The notes under the pieces: generated by a model
What the model was told of the DNA's origin: nothing
Seen by the model: only the letters and a program-made list of their open reading frames with translations
Databases searched by the model: none
Translations under genes and position numbers: made by a program
Assembly: GCF_964204645.1 (NCBI RefSeq)
Contig: NC_134030.1
Location: 3,263,855 to 3,327,854 of the forward strand
Origin: Tubulanus polymorphus
Lineage: Eukaryota > Nemertea > Palaeonemertea > Tubulaniformes > Tubulanidae
Length of the DNA: 64,000 nt
Direction: 5' to 3'
Shown: one piece after another, positions 40,401 to 51,864 of the stretch
Numbering within the stretch: the first letter of the stretch is position 1
Layout of the letters: every line of letters begins with the position of its first letter

Positions 40401-43400
40401 AGCCACCTGTACAAGCATTAGACTGCTGCTAGTGCTGATTCATTAAACGACAGATCAGTAAACATCGATGTCAGGCTGGAAAATGTATATTGAATATCTG
40501 TTACAAACATTGAGTCATGCTAATTTTCCGATGTTTGAGTCATAAATCCGTATTTAGACGCGATTTTGCAGCATTTTCCTGCAGATTTTATGTTGACAGC
40601 TACCTTCAATGCTAGAGATTGAATTGATTGAAGCGACACCGAGCGAAGGATTCGAGAACTAATATTGGTATTTCAGGGACTCGAACTTACCTGATACTTC
40701 CACTTATTCTGAAGATCTTCTACTATTTCAAGTTAGCGAATGTTGACTAATCTTCGTTCAATTCGTTCCAATGCAATTCAATTCTAACTATATTTTTCCT
40801 TTTATACCACTGACGTTAATTAATTCGTGTTAATATGTCTCTTAGGGCCAGACTATCTTTGAGCTCCAATAATCTACTTATTGTCCTAACGTCAACTTAT
40901 TTCCACGTTATATCTATTGACTTTCATTAGTTCACTATTTAGAAAAAGTTCTTTTTAATCATGAATTTTTGATCCCCTCCGTAGTAGTCAGTAGTTAGTG
41001 TACTTACTGTATGAGATGTATTCTACAAATTATTTATATATGGACCTTCGTGTCTGAAGCAAATAGATAAACAGATGTACGGTAAATGAATAATCAAGAA
41101 AACAAAACAAAAAATCCTGGTTTTAACGCGCAATCGACCCGCCGAAAAACATGATTTCTCAGAAAGAAAGTTAAATACTGACAAGTTTTGCTTCGCGAAT
41201 CGATCTTTTTCTGACTCGTAGTTCGGCCTGAAGATGGACTTAATGTGCCGGGGAAATTGCACTTTCAGAGAACTCGATCTCCGCAGAGTTACTGGCCAGA
41301 AAGTGATCGAGTCGATTTCAAATGTTCACGGCCAAAAAGACTGGCAGGCACACACTATGATTCTGGCTAGTGCGCGTTCGTCTCTGTGACCGGAGTCCAA
41401 GGTTCGGGAGACCGGTCATCTATGTTGACGTACTTCACCAGATTTGTTTTGTTTTCGAGTTTCTCATTTGGGAGAATTTTCCTTATAAGACGTACCCTCT
41501 CCTGTGATTCTCGTTAGGATCTATCCTCGTCTAAGTAAGCGTTGGAGCGGCCCACCAGTCCTCGCTACAGTGATTTATGAAACTAAGAATTGTCCGTTAT
41601 GGAAAATGGAGCTTCTTTCGCCTGATCCTCTTTTGAGCTTTGCTGATCTTTATTTATTTTTTGTAAATGGATTTGGGTCCTTTATCGATAGCTAACCACA
41701 GCCTTTTTCTATTGCATGGCTCCTCGAGACGTTTGCCTTAGTTTAAGTCGGGGTTAGGTTACGGGGGTGTCCTGGTGATTATGTGTTCATTCCTCGATCG
41801 CTCTTTATCCTTATCCCGAGATGAAGAAGTTGCGAATTGGGGCTTCATTTTATTTGTTGAAGAATAAAGAGCCATGTCTCAGCTGTCTTTGGACCCAGTT
41901 TTGCAGTCGGTCCAAAATGCCTCGAATCTTAAAATCTCTTCTATCCGATTGGTTATAGAACTAACGGCCAAGATTGATCTATTGTTTTCAAATGTAAGTC
42001 TTGAGCTCGTAACCTGGGTCCAACAGGGAGTTCCTTTCAGTACGGTAAGTCAACGGAATAGAAGGAATCTCCTCGAATCATATATCAATCAAGACGCTGA
42101 AAGAACTATTTGGTTTCATTGTTGCTTAAGTTTATTCATAATACAAATAGTACACCGTCTCTTTCATTTATGCAAATTATTTCTCAAGCGAGGATGCCAC
42201 AAAGCTATAAAATAAGTAACTTCCCAAAACTATCTTCGCCACGCACCTGCAGACACCTTGCATATAGCAATTATCTATTTACATTTTAAAGCACCATTGG
42301 ACCCATTAAAAAAATTGTTTTAATATTCAAATTTGCTCGGATATCGGCGCACGTGATTGGTTAAGATTATAACGGTTAATTATCTGTTTAAATAAATCTA
42401 CTACGGAATGCCTCTTCTATCCTACGTATGATATAGTTTTTACAAACAAGTCAAGAATTAGTAGCATTTCAACAATCGACTTGGTAATTAAATGTCATAC
42501 TTCATCAAAGAATCAAATAAGATTATAAAACCGAATAAGTTTGAAAACCCTGTTTACATTTTCCTCACAAATTGCTTTGAACACGACAGGAAACTCTCTG
42601 AGAATGATTACAAACTATATATGATATCAACTCTTCCTATTTCTGTATATTTACACAATTTTGATTGCCATCACGTATAATAAGTATAATAAAAATATTC
42701 AAAATTCGGAAACTGCAATGACCACCAGTTTCTAATGTAAACTATTTGAAATATTTCTGGTCTTCCAGTGAAATCTCGTTAAAATGAACTCAGAAAATCA
42801 TCTTGAAATTTTGACCCAAATCAGGAAATATGAAAACGAACTATGGCTTACAACGAACTGAGTACGGTTGTAACAAGGTTTCACTGTAATTCCTATTTCC
42901 TCTTTTCTCAAGTGAATCTTTTGTTTAATCTACGGCTAAATCATTTTACGACTACATCAATCATTCTATCAACAAATATGTATCTCCTGAGTCAATCAGG
43001 CTAAACTATAGGTGACTAGACTATACACAAAATATCCACATCAAAAGTCTAAGCATAAACATCTTTTTTGGGGATTAAAAATCCCGCAATAACTATCAAA
43101 ATGCTATTCAGCCAAAAATATGTAAAACGGTAGAAATATTAGAAAAGAGTAGAAATTCACAGTTCAATCTTCTTAAGAATATGATGTAGAAATTCTTCTT
43201 TTAAGTGATTTTGCCATTCTAAAATCTATAAATACAAATTTCTTTTTTCTAAATCAATTAAAATATTCCAACTATATCAGTGAGGTAAACAGTATTAACT
43301 ATATGAAACGGATGAACGTCAGAAAATGATAACATTTTTTCACGAAAAATTCTTTTTTAATGGAAACATCTTTATAAGCGCATAAGACGTTTAGTGTACA

Positions 43401-43720
43401 TCGAAAACATGGCGGGTGGCTCTTCAAATCAGAATGTCCTCTCTAGTGGCTCCTATATGAAAAGTTCTTTATCTTAGTTATCAGCAGTGTACACGCATCT
43501 AATCATATCAGTCATTAAAAAGCACACAGCTAAAAGCATCGGTGACTATTCCCTTGGTTATTGTGAATACAACACAATCAGCTGAAAAATAGAAGAAATT
43601 CATTGTTTATCTCCGACTAATTTTCACCATGATTAAATTAACAGTTTCGCAGTGTTTGTTTGGCTTACTGTTGTTATTTCATCGATTCATTCAATTGCGT
43701 TTTTCGTCCATTTATCCATC
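40400..43720. other. Region without a recognised gene
   Basis: No gene supported. A diverged TAAGACC-family foldback lies at 41889-42030. A less AT-rich segment at 41260-41880 carries two short plus-strand open frames with no recognisable domain; an old solo LTR or retroelement fragment is possible but unproven. At 43629-43757 a 42-codon plus-strand frame starts with a hydrophobic segment (LFGLLLLF); it is too short to claim as a gene. Confidence 0.4.
41889..42030. mobile_element. Diverged foldback, TAAGACC family
   Basis: Opens GGACCCAGTTTTGCAG and closes in CCTGGGTCC, with the family's GATTGGTTATAGAACTAA centre. It overlaps the N-terminal part of an open frame of about 110 codons, which argues that frame is not a gene. 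Confidence 0.5.
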
Positions 43721-44063
43721 GACCAGAGTTTCTGGAACTGTATCCTCTACAAGATGAACAGTACAATTATATATCATTCACATTCGTCCAGGTATCAATT
43801 TAAAATTGCACCCTGCACCCCCTCAGACAGTCTGCAGCCTGTGCCCTGTCATTCAATACTTTAATTCTTCCAATTTTTGATCATCCATAGTTCAAATATA
43901 TCCAAAACTTCCCCTGTGACTACAAACATCAGACATTAGAAATTCTTTCATCACATACTCAAAGGCGGATTGTCCAGATTTTAGTGGTACAGGGCTGCAG
44001 ATAGATTGATATCAGCATAAAACGAGAGCTAGAGAGGGATGACATGTATAATGTAAAATCTAC

Positions 44064-44237
44064 CTTCAGTGCTTTGAGGTTCCTCCAGATTTTCCAGTTG
44101 ATTTGGGGCATTGTCAGTTGCATCATTTGGTTCGGCATCATTTGGTTCGGTGATCTCGGTTTCTAAGACCTCATCTGCAGTTGCTTGGGGCACTGTTTCA
44201 TCTTCAGCAACACCATCTTCAACATATTCAACCATTT
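44064..44237 (-). CDS. AC13: long acidic spacer exon, last recognised exon of the cluster
   Basis: 174 bp, acceptor TTTTTAG, donor GTAGAT, phase 1 to phase 1. Near copy of AC12 with EPNDAEPNDAT. If the donor is not used, the frame reads nine more residues to a stop at 44029-44031, which would make this a terminal exon. No other terminal exon was found. Confidence 0.7.
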
Positions 44238-44396
44238 CTAAAAACGAACGCGTATTGAATAAGTTTCAACTAAAGTTTTTGCCTTTTTTTCCCAAACAAA
44301 TGCCCTTTTCATTTTGTGCTACATCTAGCGTTGCCTCAGGATCCAAACCGAAATAACTGATACGATTCTGTACAACTTTTTGCACGATTTACCTAC

Positions 44397-44645
44397 CTTC
44401 ATTAGAGGGGAATCCATTGCACCATTTAGCACAGCGATAAGTTCGGTATCCTCCCATTCTTCTCCAGCATGAAGTCTTTTTGTGACATTTCGAATACCAT
44501 TTAAGGATTGCGTAATACGGTCTAACACAGAAATACATGCAGCGAACGTATCGACTTCTGTGACGTCTCCATCTTCTACGTATGCGTCTACGCAGCTTCC
44601 TCGAACGGTACATTCCTTCGTTCGATTCCTCTTTCGGTTCCATTT
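44397..44645 (-). CDS. CR17: six-Cys domain exon with Arg-rich lead
   Basis: 249 bp, phase 1 to phase 1 (acceptor TTGATAG, donor GTAGGT). Acidic lead MEPKEESNEGM, then RSRKLRRRIRRRWRRHRSR before CMYFC, loops 3-13-5-11-3, CWRRMGGYRTYRC, AKWC. Its Arg-rich run is longer than in CR16 and is a small-scale version of the CR8 expansion. Confidence 0.8.
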
Positions 44646-45036
44646 CTATCAAGTAATAAAGATATGCGTTAAGACATAAAATGAGTAAGACCAGAGTTTC
44701 TGAAACTGTATCCTCTACAAGATGAACAATACAATTATATATCATTCATATTCATGCAGGTATCAATTTAAAATTGCACCCTGCACCCCCTCAGACAGTC
44801 TGCAGCCTGTACCCTGTCATTCAATACTTAATCATCATTCTTCCAATTATTGATCATCCACAGTTCAAATATATCCAAAACTTCCCCTGTGACTACAAAC
44901 ATCCGACATTAGAAATTCTTTCATCACATACCCAAAGGCGGATTGTCCAGATTTTAGTGGTACAGGGCTGCAGATAGATTGATATCAGCATAAAACGAGA
45001 GCTAGAGAGGGATGACATGTATAATGTAAAATCTAC

Positions 45037-45210
45037 CTTCAGTGCTTTGGGGTTCCTCGAGATTTTCCAGTTGATTTGGGGCATTGTCAGTTGCATCAAT
45101 TGGTTCGGCATCATTTGGTTCGGTGATCTCGGTTTCTAAGACCTCATCTGCAGTTGCTTGGGGCACTGTTTCATCTTCAGCAACACCATCTTCAACATTT
45201 TCAACCATTT
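45037..45210 (-). CDS. AC12: long acidic spacer exon
   Basis: 174 bp, phase 1 to phase 1, acceptor TTTTTAG, donor GTAGAT. Encodes about 58 residues rich in Glu, Asp and Asn with no Lys or Arg, including EDGVAEDETVPQAT and a repeated EPNDAEP motif. Paralogue of AC13. Confidence 0.75.
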
Positions 45211-45369
45211 CTAAAAACGAACGCGTATTGAATAAGTTTCAACTAAAGTTTTTGCCTTTTTTTTCCAAATAAATGGCCTTTTCATTTTGTGCTACATCTA
45301 GCCTTGTCTCAGGATCCAAACCGAAATAACTGATACGATTCTGTACAACTTTTTGTACGATTTACCTAC

Positions 45370-45591
45370 CTTCATTACAGGGGAATCTATAGCACCATTT
45401 AGCACAGCGATAAGTTCGGTATCCTCCAATACTTCTCCAGCATGAAGCTCGTTTGTGACATTTCGAATACCATTTAAGGATTGCGTAATACGGTCTAACA
45501 CAGAAATACATGCAGCGAACGTATCGACTTCTGTGACGTCTGCATCTTCTACGGTCCATTCCTTCGTTTGATTCCTCTTTCGGTTCCATTT
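45370..45591 (-). CDS. CR16: six-Cys domain exon
   Basis: 222 bp, phase 1 to phase 1 (acceptor TTGATAG, donor GTAGGT). Acidic lead MEPKEESNEGM, a basic run RRRCRRHRSRYVRC, loops 3-13-5-11-3, CWRSIGGYRTYRC, AKWC. Two extra Cys, one in the basic run and one near the end (RFPCNE). Second unit of the 0.96-kb duplication. Confidence 0.8.
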
Positions 45592-45667
45592 CTATCAAGT
45601 AATAAAGATATGCGTTATAAAGACATAAAATGAGTAAGATCATCTCTGAAAACTAGATTCCACAAAC

Positions 45668-45736
45668 CGGTATTGTCATCTGATATTTCATCTGCCACTT
45701 CATCAAGTGAGTTGTTTTCCTCCGCAGTCTCTTCAG
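45668..45736 (-). CDS. AC11: acidic spacer exon
   Basis: 69 bp, phase 1 to phase 1, acceptor ATTTTAG, donor GTTTGT. Encodes EETAEENNSLDEVADEISD and DNT, with no basic residue. Confidence 0.7.
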
Positions 45737-45787
45737 CTAAAATAAACAAATACTTGTATCATTGGGAAAAGACTAAAACAAGTCGGC

Positions 45788-45950
45788 ATCCAGTTGGACA
45801 GTGGTGCATAAGTCCAAAAATGGTCTTAAATCGTAAGACTTGTTAGCTCAAGTTGTTAGATTAGCTTTAGAACTAAGATGATCTAACACTGGTCATAAAT
45901 CTAAACAATGAGTACGCAACAAGCCTCAGGTGCCAATTCTACAGTTCCTA
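45788..45950. mobile_element. Diverged foldback, TAAGACC family
   Basis: Contains the family's TGGTCTTAAATCGTAAGAC and TTGTTAGATTAGCTTTAGAAC segments between weakened ends. Located between AC11 and CR15. Confidence 0.5.
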
Positions 45951-46149
45951 GTTGAAAAACTTATTTGAAATTTAAATATCACACTCATCTCAGAACTGGG
46001 TTACCGGTATCTGGTCCGGAGGACAGCTTTTCTCATTGTGACTGTGATCATTTTATGAGTCACAAAACTTATTTTGGTTCACCTGAAATCACGTTATTGG
46101 TTTCCTCATTTTCGGAAAGTGGATACAAACACAAACCCTATAAACGTAC

Positions 46150-46329
46150 CATCCTGTTTCGGCATCCTCGCACACCAATTTACACATTTCCTCGCGCGAG
46201 TGACGCCCAAAGATTTCCAACAGACGGGATTTTTATGACAGCGACGATACCATTTCATAATCGGAAACGATGAAGTGCATACGTACACGCACGATACATA
46301 CCGCCCACTCCCCGCTCGAATAACACGAC
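46150..46329 (-). CDS. CR15: six-Cys domain exon with shorter second loop
   Basis: 180 bp, phase 1 to phase 1 (acceptor TTTCAG, donor GTACGT). Basic lead RVIRAGSGRYVSC, loops 3-12-5-11-3, CWKSLGVTRARKC, VNWC. It groups with CR16 and CR17 by the VNWC/AKWC ending and MKWY/LKWY motif. Confidence 0.8.
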
Positions 46330-46802
46330 CTGAAAAATCAACACTAATTTCTAAATGATAGTAAAATAAAGTATTCAAATGATCAGCTTACAATTATTGA
46401 TAGGTGAAAATAATCACAATCAGAAGAAAAACTATAAAAGTTAAACGTTTCTACTCTATTTACTTGAGATATTCTCAGTATCAGTAAACAGTTATGTACA
46501 GTCGTTCAGCAGAGTTTTATTGGGTATATTGTTATATGGAATCAACACTTGGATTCAATCAAATGAAATATCGATTAAAGCGATTACATCTCATTTTCAT
46601 GGGTATAAAACAGTTTTTCGTGCAAACGTTTTCGGGATCATACCCCGTCATTAGGTGAAATACATGTGAATCAAATGGAAAAACTACAAATTTGTATAGA
46701 CTTGTTACTAAAAGTACAATGCAACATTTTCTAGAATTTGTTTAGTTTAATCAAAGCCAAATTTGATAGTTTTCTATTTGAATATCGTTATGCATTACGT
46801 AC

Positions 46803-46856
46803 GATCAGTTTTCAAATCAACCGAATTTTCCGTAGCAGTTTCTTCAACCATTGAAT
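46803..46856 (-). CDS. AC10: acidic spacer exon
   Basis: 54 bp, phase 1 to phase 1, acceptor TTTTAG, donor GTACGT. Encodes SMVEETATENSVDLKTD; it has one Lys, unlike most spacers. Confidence 0.65.
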
Positions 46857-47045
46857 CTAAAACAGACAATATATCTTAACACTACACATTTGAATATAAA
46901 AGACAAAGTCATTATCGGACTATGGGGTCAGTTACTGAAAAGGGTTAGTTAAGTAGAATTTAGACTTCGCTAATGACAACAATCAACTCATTTCACTATA
47001 TAAATTGTGAAGTAAGATATTGAAGTGTTTAGGGCAAAAACTAAC

Positions 47046-47114
47046 CTTCAGTAGAGTCAGTAGGGGTTTGTTGAGCTTGAACTGGTTCATTATCATCATT
47101 CTCATCTTCAACGA
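47046..47114 (-). CDS. AC9: acidic spacer exon
   Basis: 69 bp, phase 1 to phase 1, acceptor CATTTTAG, donor GTTAGT. Encodes VEDENDDNEPVQAQQTPTD and STE, with no basic residue. Confidence 0.7.
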
Positions 47115-47312
47115 CTAAAATGAAGATAATGTCTGAATACATTGGACACCAAGGAATATACTTAATCAGTTATGGATCTGAGGCTTAATAACCCCACTGC
47201 ATTTCAGTCAATAAATGGACTGAGGTTTAGTCAATAACCAACCAACGATTAGTTTACCAACTGGTAAATAACCTTTTCATATAAATGTCAAATAATTTTC
47301 TGGTTACAATAA

Positions 47313-47473
47313 AGGGTCATTCATTTATTACGTATGCATTAGGGGAGGGGGGAGGGGTCAGTGCAATTGCGTACTGTAATGCTTAATGTATATGAAAAAA
47401 TGGCAGATTTTGCGTACAGAGGGGGGGTTGAAAAATTCAAATTTTATGCGTACGTAATAAATGAATGATCCCT
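47313..47473. mobile_element. MITE with AGGGTCATTCATTTATTACG ends
   Basis: About 160 bp. The left end AGGGTCATTCATTTATTACG is mirrored at the right as CGTAATAAATGAATGATCCCT. G-runs lie inside (47342-47357, 47419-47427). It sits immediately downstream of the CR14 donor and would be part of that intron. Confidence 0.8.
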
Positions 47474-47503
47474 AAAGCTAGTTTAACCCCTAATTAATCG
47501 TAC

Positions 47504-47749
47504 CTAAATCAGCAGGAAGGTTTTCATCATTAGCAGGAAGGTTTTCATCGATTTCTAAACTATCTTCGTCTGCATGTCGTAGTTTACAGGCCCTCGCACA
47601 ATGATAATATCGTCTCCCGAAATTTTTCAGCCAGCATCTCGATCTCATGTGACAAATCTTGTACATTCTGTACAATCTAAACGGTGACATCTTCAAGCAA
47701 TAGTAAATACACCGGAGGAACTTTGGTACACGCCTTCGCACAACTACAC
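47504..47749 (-). CDS. CR14: six-Cys domain exon
   Basis: 246 bp, phase 1 to phase 1 (acceptor CATACAG, donor GTACGA). Basic lead VVVRRRVPKFLRC, loops 3-14-5-11-3, CWLKNFGRRYYHC, ARAC, then an acidic tail with a duplicated DENLPA motif. Confidence 0.8.
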
Positions 47750-48090
47750 CTGTATGACAAAAAGATTGACAGAATACAAACAACTCTAAGATGATGGTCG
47801 TTCCTACATTCAGGGCGGATCAAGGGAGCAAGATCTGATCTGAGAAAGGAAATCTGCAGCACTCTAATCAACTCAACCGTCATTGTTTTATTTTTCAATC
47901 TTAGGCAGATTTTGATCGGTTTTCTATCGATTCCAGATTCTCTTCTGGTACATCCACTTCAACCAGAGTGGCATAATTTGTTAACCTGATAGAAGTGGCC
48001 AGTAGAGACGGGAGTAATGCGGAATCGCTGCTATGCCTATACCGGAATACATTCTATCAGTGTAAATCTGAAAGTAAGAAAATTGCTTAC

Positions 48091-48144
48091 GAGCGTTTTC
48101 AGGTTCAACCAATTCATTCTCAGCTTCTTCATCAGAACCGGCAG
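48091..48144 (-). CDS. AC8: acidic spacer exon
   Basis: 54 bp, phase 1 to phase 1, acceptor TTTGTAG, donor GTAAGC. Encodes AGSDEEAENELVEPENA; shares VEPEN with AC7. Confidence 0.7.
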
Positions 48145-48231
48145 CTACAAAACATCAAAATGGCAAAAATCATAATAAATCAAGGTTTTTGATATAATAA
48201 TGCGGTACGAACAATTCTACTGTTTACACAC

Positions 48232-48411
48232 CTTTATTCAGATGATAACGACAACGATATAAACATCTGGAAGCGACTCTAAAACGCCTTGAATATTTTG
48301 CCCAACACCAATATCTAAAGCCACACTTCCTCATCCAATTTTTAGCCTGGATCATGCCCGTATTAAGACATTGAGCCATGCAGATAACAAACTGCTGCCG
48401 GCCCGGTGCGG
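48232..48411 (-). CDS. CR13: six-Cys domain exon with longer fourth loop
   Basis: 180 bp, phase 1 to phase 1 (acceptor ATAACAG, donor GTGTGT). VICMAQC, loops 3-14-5-13-3, CWAKYSRRFRVASRC, LYRC. The two-residue longer loop and an extra Trp before C4 (RYWCW) set it apart. The frame's upstream Met lies in the intron. Confidence 0.75.
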
Positions 48412-48539
48412 CTGTTATCTCAAACAAGAAAATCTTCGAATGAATTTTCATGCGTTTTATGAATATGGACCAAAGTAATGCGCAAAAGCGTTAATAAAGT
48501 GCACCAAAATAAATAAAGACTAGTCAAAGTCTATGTTGT

Positions 48540-48670
48540 ATATATAAAAACCCACAATCTCAACAAAAAATGAAGGAAATATCAGTTACACTGACGTTTC
48601 GGATATTACTTCAATCCAGCTTCAGAGACTTGTTTAAATTACTCATTTACCGGATGAAGCTACGCTAGTA
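48540..48670 (-). mobile_element. Possible Penelope-like retroelement end
   Basis: On the minus strand, AAGCTGGATTGAAGTAATATCC and GAAACGTCAGTGTAACTG resemble the sequence just downstream of the coding region in many Penelope-like elements (a GAAGC...GAAACGT signature). No reverse-transcriptase frame remains. Similar fragments lie near 46590-46670, 50410-50520 and 63750-63800. Confidence 0.35.
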
Positions 48671-48924
48671 GCAAAAGCTGGTACTTAAAATTAAATCTAG
48701 TTAACATTCAAAGTACGACCTGCCTTCACGTTTAGAGATTTATCTAAAAATCTCTCTTTCAGTTACCTCTACACAACATCTATGAAACATTTCTCTTTTA
48801 GTATTTGTTCATCCATGTTGTGGTTTTTTACATAATAAGTGCAATTTAGTATAGAATATGATATTCACTTTTGTTTATATAGTAAATGCAGCTTGTTTAA
48901 ACTGGTTTAATATGAATAAATTAC

Positions 48925-48978
48925 CTATGAATGAGTTTTCTGGTTCCACTGCTGTCTGCTCCTCATTTGTGTCAATTT
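48925..48978 (-). CDS. AC7: acidic spacer exon
   Basis: 54 bp, phase 1 to phase 1, acceptor TTAAAG, donor GTAATT. Encodes IDTNEEQTAVEPENSFI, with no basic residue. Confidence 0.65.
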   Translation of the reverse strand, partial: KLTQMRSRQQWNQKTHS

Positions 48979-49293
48979 CTTTAAATAAAAAATAAATCAT
49001 CATACATCAAATGTTAGTGTAAATGAAAGCATTTCCCATACCCTAGGGTTTTTACTTTGAGTTAGGATGTGGTCACCTGATATGTACAAACAACCCCACA
49101 TAGCCAGCAAGCGTTTTGATTGGTTTAGAGCTGGTCATCTGATGCGAACAAATGTAAACAACGCAGTTTACACTAACAACAGCGATACTGAATGCATAGT
49201 CAAAGTGCACATTTTGACTCGGACCGGTTCTACAGTTATTGGTCATCTTCAGGGACAATAAGGTTATAACATAACTATCTAAAGTATACGTAC

Positions 49294-49476
49294 CATCAAT
49301 GCGATGTCTACATCTGTACACACATTTGTACGCTTTATATCCAGCTTTACGCGCCCAACAGTATTTACTGTAACCACACTTTATGAACCATTTTGTCGCA
49401 TAGTATTTAGTGATGTGTAAACAGTAACGCATACAGGAACGGAATCCATTGACTTCATCGGTCGCTTCATCATCAA
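49294..49476 (-). CDS. CR12: six-Cys domain exon
   Basis: 183 bp, phase 1 to phase 1 (acceptor TTTCAG, donor GTACGT). Acidic lead DDEATDEVN, then SCMRYCLHITKYY, loops 3-14-5-11-3, CWARKAGYKAYKC, VYRC. Strong similarity of its C-terminal half to CR13 (CLYRCRY) suggests a subgroup. Confidence 0.8.
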
Positions 49477-49927
49477 CTGAAACAGACAATATTTTTCAAT
49501 GGTTAGCGTTAAAATCTAGTTTATGTAATTCATATAAAAAACTCATAATTTTAACGTTCAGTTTCAGAAAACTCTATTCATAATTCATAGTTAAGTTCAG
49601 TTTAGTCCTGCATCCTGGTAACTTAACTATACTGCTAATTGAATAGGTAAGATTTTAATAATGGCTCATAGAATCAAGTTGAAATGTCAATACTTTCTAT
49701 GTTTTACTTTGTAATTCTGCGTCTTTTCTTCGATCGACTTTGACAGACGCTTGTCTGTAGAGACGAGCTGTACTGCCAAAATTGACAAGGTTAAAGCACC
49801 AAATATTCTTTCAAAATAAAAGTTCCAGTTTCACGAAAAGGTTGTAAACGCATAAATTTCGGTTTATTAGCTGCTGATTATTTGTTTCAACTTTTTCATG
49901 AAACTGGACCTCGAAGATAAATCTTAC

Positions 49928-50191
49928 TCAAAGCAAAATTATCAGTGTCACCACCATCAGGGACAGTATCTTCAGTTTCTAAATTTTTATCAATATCCGC
50001 TAATACATCAGATATATCGCTAACGCGACATTTCATGAAACAAGATGAAAGTTTCGGTCCGAAATATCTCTTCCAACAACTCGTATCCGTCCTACATCTC
50101 TTCAGGACCATCATTAACTTTCGTTTAGTAATTCCTAAACATTTAGTTAAACATCTTAGGCTCAATGTTAAACGAGCATTTTCTGGACCAG
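49928..50191 (-). CDS. CR11: six-Cys domain exon
   Basis: 264 bp, phase 1 to phase 1 (acceptor TTTTCAG, donor GTAAGA). CLTKCLGITKRK, loops 3-14-5-11-3, CWKRYFGPKLSSC, acidic tail ISDVLADIDKNLETEDTVP. Here the acidic spacer is fused to the domain exon, so spacer and domain need not be separate exons. Confidence 0.8.
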
Positions 50192-50666
50192 CTGAAAATA
50201 ACATTTCTACAATTACTCCGTGGAAGAAAATGTATACACGTTGTAACTTTATAGAAATAAAAAAGAGTCTGAAATGTTTAGTAGTTAATTGAATGTTTCA
50301 AATCGGTTTATCAAAATAGTCATATATAAAGTAAAGCTGTAGGGGAGATGTTTTAACCTGTGGTCAAATCAAAGATGAAGAGCACTTGAATGAGTTAACT
50401 TGATCTCATCAAAAGTATGAGTTTTCTCTTCTTATTTCCACTAGTGCAGAATAGCTTCATCAGGTGAATTCTACTGATAAAGCTACTATGCACTAGTAGA
50501 AAAAGTAGCAAAATCTCATGTTCTCGATTACATTAATCCATCCCCAAGTTTACTTAAGTAAAGTTACAACTGTCGCGGCAATACAGCGTTTAACGGATTC
50601 ACAATCGATGATTTGGTTTAGCTGCAAACTTTTGAAATAAAACAAACATCATAAGATAAATCTTAC

Positions 50667-50960
50667 TCAACGCAACATTATCGGTATCGCCACGACCAGG
50701 GACCGTATCTTCAGCTTCTATGTGTCTATAAATATCTGCTAATATTTCAGATATATCTCCAGGTTTCCGGCTACATTTCACAATGCAAAACATTCTCGGC
50801 CCGAAATATCTCTTCCAACAATAGACATTCGTCCTACATATCTTCATGACCAGGATCAACTTGCGTTTGGTAACTCCTAAACATTTAGTTAAACACTTTA
50901 TTACAACGCGAGCCTTACTTGCTGTCGTTTGTCCAATTGCGGTTTCTGATTCTGGACCAT
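50667..50960 (-). CDS. CR10: six-Cys domain exon
   Basis: 294 bp, phase 1 to phase 1 (acceptor CTTTCAG, donor GTAAGA). Lead GPESETAIGQTT, then KCLTKCLGVTKRK, loops 3-14-5-10-3 with CWKRYFGPRMFC, then a long acidic tail (ISEILADIYRHIEAEDTVP). It and CR11 are a diverged tandem pair, including the tail. Confidence 0.8.
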
Positions 50961-51392
50961 CTGAAAGAATAACATTTCCATAATTAATCATTGCGGAAGA
51001 AACTGCCTGACGACGGCTAATAGTCTTTAGCAAAAAACGTCGCGCAAATATATAAACCTTTTACTCAAGAACTTTTCATCTTTGACTGAATTATTGTGGG
51101 ATTTCTTTCATTCCTTTTACACGGATATCGTGTATCTTTTCGATTAAGTTATGAATAAATAAAATAATTCCATTTTCTTTTAATCGAAAGATGGTCGATG
51201 AAATTAAGGTCGTTGAAATAGACAGATATTGCTTAAAACCAATGCATGAAAACATTGTGAAAATACGAAGACAACCGATGACATTTAACAGAATAGAAAT
51301 AATCTTTTCTTGTGTCTCCGCTGTTAAATGACTTATCGCATTTCACTGGTGTTTCAGCACATTATAGAGAGTCATGTGGTGCCAGACACAGC

Positions 51393-51400
51393 TATAAATA
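51393..51400 (+). promoter_or_regulatory. TATA box of the VKORC1 gene
   Basis: TATAAATA on the plus strand about 30 bp upstream of a start-like region near 51425-51450 (TTCATTCAGTCAGT). It precedes a non-coding first exon ending at 51482 with a GTAAGA donor. Confidence 0.65.
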
Positions 51401-51424
51401 ACACACGCACACAGCAGGCAACAG

Positions 51425-51864
51425 GTAGAACTAAATTGTCTTCATTCAGTCAGTAAGGAGCAAGAAATCAACACGCGCTCAGGTAAGATTAGTTCACTGT
51501 CGCTCATTCATAACAAACAACTCACAGCAAAATTACCGCATACTTTATGTATCAGACTAAATCCATCGGTTGAATTTTATAAGATGAATTTGAAAACTCA
51601 TATCTTTAGAAATATTCAAACTTGCAACTAATCTTATTCATCTGTAAATTTTAATTCTTGATAACGATAATTCACGTCGTATTTTAGATAACTACTTCAC
51701 CTGCCCAGTTCATCATATACAGATATTAGGCACACTGATTACAAGTAGAACGAAAATAGAAAAATATATTATCACTATTATATTTTCATGTGTTTTGCTG
51801 AATAAATTTGGACGAAATGACAAAATTTCAAAATTTTTCAGGATCAAGTCTATAAAGAATCATC
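51425..51864 (+). other. VKORC1 5'UTR: non-coding exon, intron and leader
   Basis: A probable first exon of about 55 bp ends at 51482 (CGCTCAG then GTAAGA). The intron ends at TTTTTCAG (51841) and a 23-nt leader runs to the ATG at 51865. The exact start is inferred from the TATA box. Confidence 0.5.

Larger units (their letters stand above)
43721..45640. repeat. Tandem duplication, two units of about 0.96 kb
   Basis: Unit 1 is 43721-44688 and unit 2 is 44689-45640. Each carries one Cys-rich exon (CR17, CR16) and one long acidic exon (AC13, AC12) plus introns. Both begin CCAGAGTTTCTG and end CATAAAATGAGTAA. The acidic exons differ by only a few residues; the Cys-rich exons differ more, with an 11-codon insertion of basic residues in CR17. 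Confidence 0.9.

Noticed and set aside
41874-42215. 113-codon plus-strand frame as a gene or gag fragment
   Set aside because: Its first half overlaps a diverged foldback element and no domain is recognisable.
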